A stretch of 50,720 nucleotides of DNA from a virus. Location: positions 1 through 50,720 of the IMG/VR virus record IMGVR_UViG_3300027777_000052. The stretch is one strand, 5' to 3'. Numbering within the stretch: the first letter of the stretch is position 1; each line of letters starts with the position of its first letter. Below are positions 30,772-39,321 of this stretch, piece after piece. The notes beneath the pieces were generated by a model. The model made no database searches, had not been told where the DNA came from, and saw only the letters and a program-made list of their open reading frames with translations. Made by a program: the position numbers and the translations under genes.

Positions 30772-31385
30772 TATTCCTCAGTTTTAATTGTTTTTTTTCT
30801 TGAAGCTAAAACTCCCGCCCATTTTGATTTAAATTTTTCGTAGTAAGTTTTTAATTTACCAATTAAATTTAAAAATTCATCATCAACTTTTAACATTTCA
30901 CCATTAATATAAACACCATTTTCTTCCCCTATTGAAAAGAAAAATTCAATATCAAATTCTATTAAAGTACCTGACCATTCAACATTATTTGTGTATACAT
31001 TTAGTTTATTAAAATCTGCCATATCAGAAACACCCGAAACAAATTCATCCATAGTTTCTTGAAAAGCTATTTTTTCATCAGTAGTCAATTCTAAATCTGT
31101 TTGGTCTTTACCGTGTAAAACTAATAATCCGCCTGAAATTCGATAAGCTTGTTTTTTATCGTCTTCAGATTCTTCTTCATCATCTTCCGCAGTGTCATAA
31201 TCAATTTTATCTTGAACTGATTTAGTTACATTAATTTTTGAAGTTACATTATCGTCAGTTAGGTCAACACCTTGTTCTGTCAATAATCCGTATTGTCTAC
31301 GGATATCCTCATTAATAGTCTCATTATTTAATAATTTTCTTGAGGCTTCTAATAATTGTTTAATTTCATCGTGCGAATTATTCAT
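30771..31385 (-). CDS. Tagged protein with IRRQYGLLTEQ segment
   Basis: 204 residues. Near the N-terminus ASRKLLNNETINEDIRRQYG-LLTEQ parallels DIRSRYGLVNEQ in the peptidoglycan-binding-domain protein (11111-11470). An acidic linker (TAEDDEEESEDD) and a mixed alpha/beta C-terminal domain follow (YTNNVEWSGTLIEFDIEFFF). No catalytic motif. Overlaps the amidase gene by 8 nt and abuts the spanin-like gene. Because two unrelated proteins share the I-R-x-x-Y-G-L-x-x-E-Q segment, it is probably a targeting or processing signal. Confidence 0.75.
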   Translation of the reverse strand: MNNSHDEIKQLLEASRKLLNNETINEDIRRQYGLLTEQGVDLTDDNVTSKINVTKSVQDKIDYDTAEDDEEESEDDKKQAYRISGGLLVLHGKDQTDLELTTDEKIAFQETMDEFVSGVSDMADFNKLNVYTNNVEWSGTLIEFDIEFFFSIGEENGVYINGEMLKVDDEFLNLIGKLKTYYEKFKSKWAGVLASRKKTIKTEE

Positions 31386-31974
31386 TTTCTATTTTTTTTA
31401 AAAGTTCATTAAATTTAAATGCGGGGCTAACATCTGTATAATCTACACTAAAATTACTTTTAGTTACAATTCCACAATATTTTTCAATCCCATTTATTTT
31501 TGTATTATGTTCAATAACTTGAGGTTTAATTTTTACAGTGTCTAACAAATTTTTACATAATAATCCAAGATTTTCAATCTGAGATTCTGTATATGGTTGC
31601 CAAAAAAAGTAATCCCTCCACTTCTTTTCAAACACGTTACCTTTATAAATATCGCCAATCCAGTTAATGTAATGGTCTGTTAGTGGTTCTTTTTGTAACC
31701 ACCCTAAATTTTCTAATGATATAATAATCGAATTACGATTTATATTGGGGTCTTTGAAGTATTCCGAATGTTCGGTGTTTCCCAATAATTGAATAATTTT
31801 ACCTTCTCGGGTAACAATGTAGTTAGGTATTCGTTTAAAATCCCCATTATAACGAAACTTCAACGACTGAAGATAGTCGTTGAAGTTTCTTGATGTGTGT
31901 GTCAATATGATTTGGTGTTTCTTTTTTTGTTTCCCAACAGGTTTGAACTCACCGTATTTTATAATATCTATCAT
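31378..31974 (-). CDS. N-acetylmuramoyl-L-alanine amidase (Amidase_2), endolysin
   Basis: 198 residues. Typical Amidase_2 features: IILTHTSRNFNDYLQSLK (first zinc His region), PNYIVTREGKIIQLL, NRNSIIISLENLGWL (conserved N-x-x-S-I/S-I-E), and a later HNT-containing segment (PQVIEHNTKINGIEKYCG). It would cleave the amide bond between MurNAc and the stem peptide. No signal peptide, so it would need a holin to reach the wall. Located with spanin-like genes and membrane proteins, forming the probable lysis region. Confidence 0.85.
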   Translation of the reverse strand: MIDIIKYGEFKPVGKQKKKHQIILTHTSRNFNDYLQSLKFRYNGDFKRIPNYIVTREGKIIQLLGNTEHSEYFKDPNINRNSIIISLENLGWLQKEPLTDHYINWIGDIYKGNVFEKKWRDYFFWQPYTESQIENLGLLCKNLLDTVKIKPQVIEHNTKINGIEKYCGIVTKSNFSVDYTDVSPAFKFNELLKKIENE

Positions 31975-31992
31975 TCCACATAGATTAATGTT

Positions 31993-32733
31993 TTATGATT
32001 GTGGTTTAATATAACTCAATCTATTTGGTTTCGGAGATTCATCTATAATATCTTCTTCAATAATTTCTTCAATCACTTCATCAACTGATTCTGATTGAAA
32101 TTGTGGTAACTCAATATATTTTTCAACGACCACCTCAACCGGAACTTCAACTATTTTCTCAACAATCACTTCCTCAATAATCGGAACCTCAACAATTACT
32201 TCCTTAATAACTTCTTTTTCTACAATAACTTCTTTAATAACTTCTTTTATCACATCATTACTTGATTTTCCATCATCGTATTTTGTGAAGAAGTGTAAAG
32301 ATGTTAACGAGATAACCGGAAGTAATCCACCTTCTAAGAATGCCAACCATCGTTTCATAGCAATAACATCATTGGCTTTAGAACCTAACATTTCCCATAC
32401 CGGACCAGTTAGTTCCATCCAAGATTTAAATAATTCTCCTGTCTCATCAATTTCTTTATAAGAGAAAAAGATATTACCAATCATTTGAATAAAAGTAATA
32501 ATCCCAAACATAAACCATACTCCACCTTTGATTTTATTGGTTGCAGCAACCAATGCAGTCATTGCACCAATTTCAATCGCTATGGATAAGTATATAGCCC
32601 AACTTATTGGGTTTGCTAAGTTATACCAAGATACAACGTGGGATATAGATATTCCGGCAACCAATAGAATTGGTACCAAGAACATCGCTCTATTTGGGTG
32701 TTCCTTAATGGATGCCCATAATGACTTAATCAT
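31993..32733 (-). CDS. Four-helix membrane protein with EV(I)KEV repeat tail
   Basis: 246 residues. About four membrane segments in the first 150 residues (MFLVPILLVAGISISHVVSW; AIYLSIAIEIGAMTALVAAT; VWFMFGIITFIQMIGNIFF; FLEGGLLPVISLTSLHFFT). The tail is an acidic/hydrophobic repeat (VIKEVIKEVIVEKEVIKEVI, VEVPVEVVVEKYIEL) like that of the protein at 39602-40330. Next to the endolysin, so a holin or lysis regulator is possible, but the size and tail are atypical; a membrane scaffold is equally possible. Confidence 0.7.
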   Translation of the reverse strand: MIKSLWASIKEHPNRAMFLVPILLVAGISISHVVSWYNLANPISWAIYLSIAIEIGAMTALVAATNKIKGGVWFMFGIITFIQMIGNIFFSYKEIDETGELFKSWMELTGPVWEMLGSKANDVIAMKRWLAFLEGGLLPVISLTSLHFFTKYDDGKSSNDVIKEVIKEVIVEKEVIKEVIVEVPIIEEVIVEKIVEVPVEVVVEKYIELPQFQSESVDEVIEEIIEEDIIDESPKPNRLSYIKPQS

Positions 32734-33022
32734 TTGTTAATTTATTTATTTCTTGGTCAATCTCAGTTTGTCTATTAACATCTAAGATTTTTCTATCAGA
32801 CGCTTGAATAGCTCTTTTCTCTGATTTAAGACCTTCAATTTTTATTTCTTTACGAAGTTTAACCGATAGGGAATCAACACTATCATTAACATCTTGGATT
32901 CTTGAGTTAGTACTACAAGTTTTGAAAAATGTGATAATAACAAGGAAGAACATTATTCTTACTCCCCACGCATCAATAAAATTTAATATTGCTTTCATAA
33001 TTTTTTGTATTAGTTTTATCAT
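32726..33022 (-). CDS. Membrane-anchored helical protein
   Basis: 98 residues. One N-terminal membrane segment at about 20-36 (VRIMFFLVIITFFKTC) and a long charged helix (IQDVNDSVDSLSVKLRKEIK). Same topology as the i-spanin-like protein. Overlaps the next gene by 8 nt; first gene of the lysis-region operon after the terminator at 33033. Role unknown. Confidence 0.65.
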   Translation of the reverse strand: MIKLIQKIMKAILNFIDAWGVRIMFFLVIITFFKTCSTNSRIQDVNDSVDSLSVKLRKEIKIEGLKSEKRAIQASDRKILDVNRQTEIDQEINKLTND

Positions 33023-33032
33023 AAAAGTAAAA

Positions 33033-33060
33033 AACCTTCTATCATAATAAATAGAAGGTT
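33033..33060 (-). terminator. Terminator hairpin
   Basis: AACCTTCTAT (33033-33042) pairs with ATAGAAGGTT (33051-33060), 10 bp, with a minus-strand T6 run. It lies 9 nt after the sigma gene. Confidence 0.85.
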
Positions 33061-33069
33061 CTAAACTTT

Positions 33070-33870
33070 TTATAAGTATTCAAATAATATTGAACTGTCA
33101 TTCCTTAGTTTTCGTAAGGCTTTCTCTTTGATTTGTCTAACACGTTCTTTTGTTAAATTAAAATCACTTCCAATATCTTCAAGGGTTCTTGGTGTCCCAC
33201 TAAGACCATAATAATCCTCTACAATTACTTTTTCTCTTTCATCTAATACACTTAGTAATGAATGTAATTGTAACTTTAATTCATCTTTAGTATTAAACCC
33301 TTCGTCAGGCATATCCGCTTGGTCATTTCTAATAATATCAACAAGAGTATCACCATCTTCATTAATACTCATATCCAAATCAACCATTGAAGGTAAGTTT
33401 TGAAACTTATCTTCTAATTTACCTCCGTTAGATTCAATAGCTTTTTTAGCTCTATGTAAATCCTGAACCACGTTAACCGGTAGTCTGATTGTACGAGCAT
33501 TGTCGTTTAACGATTGAAGAATAGATTGTTTAACCCACCACACAGCGTAAGATATAAATCTAAGGTTCTTAGACCAATCAAAGTTTTGGATTGCTTTCAT
33601 CAACCCTAAGTTACCCTCAGAGATTAAATCAGGAAAATCTAAACCTTGATTTTGATATTGTTTTGCTACGGTAATAACAAAACGTAAGTTACCTTCCAAT
33701 AGTTCTTGGTTCACCTCGTCAATCTCTCTTGGAGATAAAGTTCCGGACGTAATTAACTTTGACAATTCCCTCTCTCTTTCAGGAGTCATTACCTTAATTT
33801 TACGAATGTCTTTTAAATACAAGTTAATCTCTTCTTGATTAATTGGAATACCTGAGTTTTTTTCTTTCAT
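33070..33870 (-). CDS. Sigma-70 family RNA polymerase sigma factor (RpoD-like)
   Basis: 266 residues. Region 1.2: EEINLYLKDIRKIKVMTPER. Region 2: LLEGNLRFVITVAKQYQNQG, FPDLISEGNLGLMKAIQNFD and FISYAVWWVKQSILQSLNDN (core-binding, -10 melting and recognition). Region 3 is short. Region 4 helix-turn-helix: RTLEDIGSDFNLTKERVRQI. It looks like the Bacteroidota primary sigma factor but slightly shorter, as if captured from a host and trimmed. It should redirect host polymerase to phage promoters. Co-transcribed with 33872-34447 from a host-type promoter (34479), so it would be made early. Confidence 0.93.
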   Translation of the reverse strand: MKEKNSGIPINQEEINLYLKDIRKIKVMTPERERELSKLITSGTLSPREIDEVNQELLEGNLRFVITVAKQYQNQGLDFPDLISEGNLGLMKAIQNFDWSKNLRFISYAVWWVKQSILQSLNDNARTIRLPVNVVQDLHRAKKAIESNGGKLEDKFQNLPSMVDLDMSINEDGDTLVDIIRNDQADMPDEGFNTKDELKLQLHSLLSVLDEREKVIVEDYYGLSGTPRTLEDIGSDFNLTKERVRQIKEKALRKLRNDSSILFEYL

Positions 33871-33871
33871 A

Positions 33872-34447
33872 TTAATTTGAATATTTGTTTAGTTGTAATA
33901 ATTCTTTTTCAGTCAGCGAATTTAAGCCTTTTTCTTTAATCTTCTCTAATAATTCGTCTAAAGATGGACTACGTTGTTTATTTTTAATTTCATCAATGTC
34001 GGTCCACTCATCGTCATCATAGTCAAAATCAAAGTTTTCAATGTTTAATTTAAAATTATCACGGATTTGGTCTTGTATCATTTTTCGTACCTCAAATTCA
34101 TTTGGTTCAGAACCAAGTGGTTTTTCTGACATAAAGTCACTAATACCATCATTAAAAAGATGTTCGGATATTTTTTTAGGTAAACCGTATGACAAATTGT
34201 CAGAAGTATAAGGTAGTAAGACATACATAATATCCCCAACTCCTAAAATCATATCAATATAGTCTTTCACATCCTCGTGGGAATCCAATGTTGAGATTGT
34301 GAACACAGATGATTCTGGTCCAAAATAAAAATTAAGATTTGGTGTGTCAGAAATAACACATAATTCTTCTGCAATTTGTTCTGTAAATTCTTTTGGGTTG
34401 TCGTTTTTTGTAAAGACAAATAAAATGTATTTGGTTAAGTCCTTCAT
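33872..34447 (-). CDS. Hypothetical acidic protein with LDELLEKI tail
   Basis: 191 residues. N-terminal alpha/beta part (KYILFVFTKNDNPKEFTEQI), an acidic linker (FDFDYDDDEWTDIDEIK) and a C-terminal helix hairpin PSLDELLEKIKEKGLNSLTE-KELLQLNKYS. That last motif (L-D-x-L-L-x-K-I-x-x-x-G-x-x-S-L-T-x-x-E) is a small tail common in Bacteroidota proteins, including rhomboid-like ones. One nt before the sigma gene; a link to sigma function is possible from context only. Confidence 0.75.
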   Translation of the reverse strand: MKDLTKYILFVFTKNDNPKEFTEQIAEELCVISDTPNLNFYFGPESSVFTISTLDSHEDVKDYIDMILGVGDIMYVLLPYTSDNLSYGLPKKISEHLFNDGISDFMSEKPLGSEPNEFEVRKMIQDQIRDNFKLNIENFDFDYDDDEWTDIDEIKNKQRSPSLDELLEKIKEKGLNSLTEKELLQLNKYSN

Positions 34448-34478
34448 ACGTTATACGTTTAGATTAGATATTATGTTA

Positions 34479-34509
34479 CAAAGATACGAAAAAAATTATG
34501 TTCCCCAAA
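34479..34509 (-). promoter_or_regulatory. Host-type promoter TTTG-N19-TATCTTTG
   Basis: Minus strand TTTG at 34509-34506, 19-nt spacer, TATCTTTG at 34486-34479, 32 nt before the ATG at 34447. Drives the operon with the sigma factor. Confidence 0.85.
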
Positions 34510-34512
34510 CTT

Positions 34513-36882
34513 TTATTGTGAAACATAGCTAACATTTTCTTCTTTTCGGATTCTAACCACATTATCAGCCCAATTGGTAACTAATGGATTGTGAGTTATA
34601 ACAAATATTTTTTCAAAATAATCCTTAATTTTACTAAAAAATTCTGACACCATTTCCAAATTATCGTTTGATATTTTTCCAAAGACCTCATCGAATACCA
34701 CCAGATTTGCACGTGGTAATGAACATATCTTACTCAACACCGCTCTTAACGCTAGTGACGCTATTGACCTTTCATATCCTGAACCGGAAGACATCGGTTT
34801 CTCAACTTGAGTGTTGTTGTCAATCATAAGGAAGTCAACCTCGTTCTTATCATTAATCTTAACCTCCAATCTAAAGTGACAACTATCTTCCAATAACCTT
34901 TGAAGTTCACTATTAATAAGTGGCATCATTGTTTTCATTATAAGTTTGGTTACACCATTCTTACCAAAGATTTCCAAATAGATTTTATAGATTCTTTCTT
35001 TCTCCGTTTCTTCAGCAATCTTTCTAATTGTTTCCAAGTTAGAAGTTATCTTGGTAGTTAGATTAGTAATCGTAAACTTATTGTTTGAGATACTAGTTTC
35101 AATAGTTTTCTTCTCACCTTCAAGTTCATCAATTCTAATCCCCGCTTTAATCAACAACCCATCTGTCTTATTGTTTTCAATAATCTTATCCTGAACTTCA
35201 GAGTATCTTTCCAATTTGGTTTTTAACGCATCAATCATCAATTGGAAACGTTCAACACTTAATTCATATTTCTCTTTGATAAGTTTGTTTTTCTCATACT
35301 CATCAAACTCTTTTTTAAGATTAACAAAACTTTCTTCTTTGCTGGTTAATTCACGCATTAACCCCAATAATTCCTCTTTATGCGTGATAAATCCTGCAAG
35401 TTCACCAATTTTTGCATTGGTTATAGCCGCATTCATCAGTTCAATACCACAGTGTTCACATTTGATTCCACCATCAACCGAACTCTTAAGTTCTTCAATA
35501 CTTTTAATCTTAGCGTTGTTCTCCGCTTGTTTAGTTATCAAATCCTTAATCTCTTGTTTCACCTCATCGTGTTTGTCCTCGTGGTAAAATTCAGATGGTT
35601 CAACAACCTTAACACCATCTCTATCTGAAATAGCTTTGGCTTTTTGTAGGTCCAACCCATTAATCTCTTCCTGAACTTTGTCCGGAGAAACCGTCACCAA
35701 TTCATTATCAATGTTGTGTTTGGATTTTAACAACCCATCACGATACTCTTGTCCTTTAAGGATTCTTGCTTTAGCATCTTCCAATTGAGTATCTAATGTA
35801 AGATTAGTTTCGGTTAGGGTATCAATTGTTTCTTGACTAGTTTGGTTATCCGTTTTAAGTTCTTCAGAGTTATAGATGTTTGATAACATTCCTTTGGAGA
35901 AGTCACTATAAATTTCTTTAGCGGCTTCTTCCTTACGTTTAAGGAAATCTAACCCCATAAACCTTGAAAGAACTTGACCCCTCGCCGTAGGTTTGGCGTC
36001 AATTAGTTCTTCCAAGTTGGTGGCAGTTGTTAGGATTGTCATTAAGAAGTCCTCTTTGGTTCCGATAGACGTTTTAATAAACGCCTCGGTCTCTCTTCGT
36101 TGTTCTCCGGTGAAGTTCTGCAAACTACCATCAGACAATCTTTTATAAAAGTCCAACTCGGTCTTAACCGTCCATTCATTTTTCTTTGATAACTTTCTCT
36201 CAATATTTCTCAATATAATATACTCCTCACCATCGATTGTAATCTCACCTTTTACGGCAACTTTGTTTCTGTCTGTAAACCTGTTGAATATTTCCTCCGC
36301 TTTAGATGTTTTGGTCGTCTCATTAAAGAATAAGAACATAAGTAAATCCACAGTAAGAACTGTCTTACCCCCAAAGTTAGGTGGGTTTGACTCTACAACC
36401 GTAATCCCATCACACTTCTCAAAATCTATCTTTTGATTCTCACCATAGGATAAAAAGTTTGAGAACTCAATGTTCTTGATATACCATCTTTTAAACGGAG
36501 CAGCATCAGTTTGAGTTTGTAACAATTTGTTATCCACAATACTATTAAGTTGGTAGATATCATCGTAGTGTTCCATATTCCCCTTTGACTCCAAGAATGA
36601 ACGAACTAGTTCTAATTGATAGTTCTCATCCAAGATGTTAAAGGAGATGTCTACGGTATGTGTGGTGTCGTCAGCAACCTTTGTCTTGGTGATTACGTTG
36701 ACGTTGGTTGTGTTATACTTCTTTTGGAAGTAATGACGAACACTCTTTATTTTTTCTTGTGTAAAGTTTTCAGCATAATCCTCCCATACAATCTGTAGGT
36801 AAGGATTATCAAAACTTGTGATATCTAAATCTTTTATCATTATTGTGTAATTAAATTCTATGGGGGGATTAAATAAATCCAT
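34513..36882 (-). CDS. gp46/SbcC/Rad50-like recombination ATPase
   Basis: 789 residues. Residues 134-175 hold the ATPase start FSNFLSYGENQKIDFEKCDG with a Walker A variant N166-P-P-N-F-G-G-K-T174. Two long coiled coils flank a zinc hook C476-E-H-C479. C-terminal: signature SSGSGYERSIASLALRAVLS, Walker B NLVVFDEVFGK, and ITHNP. With the gp47-like enzyme (40722-41510) it would process DNA ends for recombination-dependent replication. Unusual: about 130 residues precede the ATPase, absent from T4 gp46; the Walker A position usually Gly/Ala is Pro167. An alternative start is the ATG at 36840. Confidence 0.9.
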   Translation of the reverse strand: MDLFNPPIEFNYTIMIKDLDITSFDNPYLQIVWEDYAENFTQEKIKSVRHYFQKKYNTTNVNVITKTKVADDTTHTVDISFNILDENYQLELVRSFLESKGNMEHYDDIYQLNSIVDNKLLQTQTDAAPFKRWYIKNIEFSNFLSYGENQKIDFEKCDGITVVESNPPNFGGKTVLTVDLLMFLFFNETTKTSKAEEIFNRFTDRNKVAVKGEITIDGEEYIILRNIERKLSKKNEWTVKTELDFYKRLSDGSLQNFTGEQRRETEAFIKTSIGTKEDFLMTILTTATNLEELIDAKPTARGQVLSRFMGLDFLKRKEEAAKEIYSDFSKGMLSNIYNSEELKTDNQTSQETIDTLTETNLTLDTQLEDAKARILKGQEYRDGLLKSKHNIDNELVTVSPDKVQEEINGLDLQKAKAISDRDGVKVVEPSEFYHEDKHDEVKQEIKDLITKQAENNAKIKSIEELKSSVDGGIKCEHCGIELMNAAITNAKIGELAGFITHKEELLGLMRELTSKEESFVNLKKEFDEYEKNKLIKEKYELSVERFQLMIDALKTKLERYSEVQDKIIENNKTDGLLIKAGIRIDELEGEKKTIETSISNNKFTITNLTTKITSNLETIRKIAEETEKERIYKIYLEIFGKNGVTKLIMKTMMPLINSELQRLLEDSCHFRLEVKINDKNEVDFLMIDNNTQVEKPMSSGSGYERSIASLALRAVLSKICSLPRANLVVFDEVFGKISNDNLEMVSEFFSKIKDYFEKIFVITHNPLVTNWADNVVRIRKEENVSYVSQ

Positions 36883-36887
36883 TTGTT

Positions 36888-37397
36888 TTAATTCAGTTCT
36901 TCTACTTCTTCTTGAATGGAATCACCACCATCTCTTCTATCCTGAGCCACCAACACGGTATCCAAGTTCCAACCATCATATGCGGTTAGTTTTTCACATC
37001 CTCTATCCATCCAATAAAATTCACTCATCCAATCATCCCATTTGGAATCAACTAGTTTAATGAAGTTCTCATCGTTACCTCTATCTCTATATCGTTGGAT
37101 GAACTCCTCTTTTCTGTTATCATCCGGATAAACCAAATAGAAATATAAACAGTTGTCCAATAACGCGTCTCTCACTTCTTTATGTGAAGAAACAAAGATG
37201 TATTTGTGTTTTCCAATGTTCTCTTTAATATGAGTAATATAGTTCTGAGGAAAACTTGGGTTTCTTGTTTTATTACCGTGTTCATCAATAACCCAACTAA
37301 AACCACTTGAATCGGAATCCAAAGTGGTATCAGGATTATTTTTATGATAGGTAGTTTTTCCTACCCCGGGAAATGCTGATACTATCTTAGTTCTCAT
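36888..37397 (-). CDS. P-loop kinase-like protein
   Basis: 169 residues. SAFPGVGKTTY (Walker A, G-x-G-K-T-T) near the N-terminus, then LDSDSSGFSW, KYIFVSSHKEVRDAL and YLVYPDDNRKEEFIQRYRDR. This order resembles small phage nucleotide or polynucleotide kinases. Substrate unknown. 11-nt overlap with the gene at 37387 and 5 nt before the gp46-like gene, so part of the recombination operon. Confidence 0.75.
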   Translation of the reverse strand: MRTKIVSAFPGVGKTTYHKNNPDTTLDSDSSGFSWVIDEHGNKTRNPSFPQNYITHIKENIGKHKYIFVSSHKEVRDALLDNCLYFYLVYPDDNRKEEFIQRYRDRGNDENFIKLVDSKWDDWMSEFYWMDRGCEKLTAYDGWNLDTVLVAQDRRDGGDSIQEEVEELN

Positions 37398-37650
37398 TAG
37401 TCACTTCAGGTGTTAAAACTTCAACATCAGTTATGTTAATTTCATTTACATCACCCATAATCTCAGCGTTTAATTCTGTTGTCTCACCATTCTCAGACTG
37501 ATATTGGGCTTTCAACTCCTCCATTTGTTTCTCAAACATTTCAGTATACTCTGCTTGAGCTTTTTTTCTTAATCCTCTAAGAGAGTTGTTTCTTGTTGTT
37601 ACTCTTGCTTTGTGAGCCTTTGCTCCACCACGTAATTTTGACTTTGGCAT
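37387..37650 (-). CDS. Small conserved basic protein (MPKSKLRGGAKAH)
   Basis: 87 residues with the strongly conserved start MPKSKLRGGAKAHKARVTTR that I recognise from many tailed phages, followed by a helix and a variable acidic tail (TELNAEIMGDVNEINITDVE). The basic N-terminus suggests nucleic-acid binding. Function unknown. In the recombination operon, between 37663-38190 and the kinase-like gene. Confidence 0.75.
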   Translation of the reverse strand: MPKSKLRGGAKAHKARVTTRNNSLRGLRKKAQAEYTEMFEKQMEELKAQYQSENGETTELNAEIMGDVNEINITDVEVLTPEVTNEN

Positions 37651-37662
37651 AATTGTATTTAT

Positions 37663-38190
37663 TTAATTGTTATTTATTTCTTGATTCATCTGTTCTCGTA
37701 TTTCATCTAAAGTAATCCCCGGTTCACTATTAATTCGTTCCTTAACCTCATTAGTCAATCTATCAATAATGTCTTGACCCAAATTGTTATCTCTATCTGT
37801 AGTTCGTTTACCATTAAACGTTGTTTCATCTTCATCATCCTCATTTTTATAATAATCAAGCCAATCCGGTCTCTCATCAATTTTAATACTTTCAACCTTC
37901 TTAATCATCTTTTGAACTTCTGTTTCAGACCCTCTTAACATTTTAGATAATTGAACTTTTCTTTCTATATTTCTAAATCGGGTATAAAAATTTTGAGTGT
38001 TAGCTTTATGAAAATTTATATCTATATTATTGTCTTCCAAATAATCTATAATATTAACAATTTCATCACTATCATCACTAATACCCATATCATTTACCAA
38101 CTGAAAAAAATCATCACACTTAATAATCTTTCTCGTCTCAGTTTTATCTTTCAAAAACTTAATTACAAAGTCACCTAATTTATTTTCCAT
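37663..38190 (-). CDS. Hypothetical acidic protein
   Basis: 175 residues, MENKLGDFVIKFLKDKTETR; helical, acidic linker (YYKNEDDEDETTF) and a C-terminal helix (ITLDEIREQMNQEINN). No domain recognised. Lies 3 nt after the membrane protein gene and 12 nt before the small basic gene. Confidence 0.7.
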   Translation of the reverse strand: MENKLGDFVIKFLKDKTETRKIIKCDDFFQLVNDMGISDDSDEIVNIIDYLEDNNIDINFHKANTQNFYTRFRNIERKVQLSKMLRGSETEVQKMIKKVESIKIDERPDWLDYYKNEDDEDETTFNGKRTTDRDNNLGQDIIDRLTNEVKERINSEPGITLDEIREQMNQEINNN

Positions 38191-38193
38191 ATC

Positions 38194-38541
38194 TTAATTT
38201 TTTGTTGGTCTATTTTCCTCAAACCATTCTACAATAGCGTTTATTGCCCACACAGCTCCGGATGACAAAATCCCATCAAAGAACCAACTAATCCATAGTG
38301 GTGTTCCAAACAATGCTAAAGTTGGTGAGAATACTGTTAATGATAAAAACCAACCCCCGTGAAAGCTAAAACACATCGGACAGGTTAATATACCTGATAT
38401 GAAGTGGCCTAATCCGTTAAACGGTAATTGACTTTCACCCCAATTTTTAAAGAAGTTTCTTACCCCTTGAAATATTGACCCGTAGACCATAATGTTCATA
38501 AGCCCGTAGCTTAATATGAACCAAGTTAAAATGTTAATCAT
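38194..38541 (-). CDS. Membrane protein with CPMC motif
   Basis: 115 residues, about three hydrophobic segments (ILTWFILSYGLMNIMVYGSI, LSLTVFSPTLALFGTPLWIS, FFDGILSSGAVWAINAIV) and ISGILTCPMCFSFHGGW. The arrangement of a C-P-M-C-F-S motif between membrane helices resembles phage DUF1360-like proteins. Metal or redox role of CPMC unproven. Overlaps the HNH gene by 8 nt. Confidence 0.7.
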   Translation of the reverse strand: MINILTWFILSYGLMNIMVYGSIFQGVRNFFKNWGESQLPFNGLGHFISGILTCPMCFSFHGGWFLSLTVFSPTLALFGTPLWISWFFDGILSSGAVWAINAIVEWFEENRPTKN

Positions 38542-39259
38542 ATTTTCTATTTTTTTTAATATTATCCTCAGCCCATAATGGCTGTAAATTTGTGTAATGG
38601 TTTAATGATAATAAATCTTCTTCGTTTTCAGATAAATAAAGTGGTTTTATATGGTCTAAATGCCACTCACCATAATTTTCCCAAGACATACCTTCAGTAA
38701 ACTTACTTTCAATATACAACTTAAAATTTTCTTTATCAAGTCCTATAATATCAAAGGTTCTTTTACTTTTATTTTCACCTGTTAAAAATTCTCGTATCCT
38801 ATTTCTAAGATTTTTTTTCATTCGTTCTAATGAGTCAGTTTTTAATTTATTTTTTTTCCACTCATTATTTTTATTTCTTTCATTTTTTTTATTATTATAA
38901 TAATATTGTTTTCTTTTCTCTCTTTCACTTTCAACATTATTCAAATAATATTCTTTTCTATTTATTAATTGTTTTTCCCTAAACTCAGAATTTTCACGAT
39001 ATTTCTTTAATCTTTCTTTTGAAGTCATATGCGGATTATTAGTTAGATACCTATCAATAGTTTCTTTATATTTTTCAGGATTGTTATCTCTCCATTTTTT
39101 ACTACTCTCTTTAATCTTATCCGAATTTTTACTTCTAAATTCTGAACTTCTTAATTTTTCACACGATTTACAATAAATTGATTTACCATCTTTATTATTT
39201 TTATTGTTACCAAAATCACATAACAATTTTTCAATATCACATTTTTTACATATTTTCAT
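38534..39259 (-). CDS. HNH homing endonuclease
   Basis: 241 residues. N-terminal zinc ribbon (CKKCDIEKLLCDFG, YCKSCEK), long basic Lys/Asn-rich region, and a C-terminal HNH domain: ENYGEWHLDHIKPLYL (catalytic D-H), HYTNLQPLWAEDNIKK (final N/H-type residues). A free-standing mobile endonuclease that cleaves and spreads into related genomes. It lies between a membrane protein gene and 39322-39600, with its own putative late promoter. Confidence 0.92.
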   Translation of the reverse strand: MKICKKCDIEKLLCDFGNNKNNKDGKSIYCKSCEKLRSSEFRSKNSDKIKESSKKWRDNNPEKYKETIDRYLTNNPHMTSKERLKKYRENSEFREKQLINRKEYYLNNVESEREKRKQYYYNNKKNERNKNNEWKKNKLKTDSLERMKKNLRNRIREFLTGENKSKRTFDIIGLDKENFKLYIESKFTEGMSWENYGEWHLDHIKPLYLSENEEDLLSLNHYTNLQPLWAEDNIKKNRKYD

Positions 39260-39270
39260 AATTTAACCTT

Positions 39271-39284
39271 TATATATAAATATC
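39271..39284 (-). promoter_or_regulatory. Putative late promoter (GATATTTATATATA)
   Basis: Minus strand GATATTTATATATA ends 11 nt before the HNH ATG at 39259. Confidence 0.5.
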
Positions 39285-39321
39285 ATAAAATATAAAATGT
39301 ATGATGTGTTCGGGAAAAATA

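Noticed and set aside
35216-35587. Plus-strand frame rich in Ser and Leu inside the gp46-like gene
   Set aside because: Antisense to the coiled-coil region around the zinc hook; composition is that of a mirrored coiled coil.
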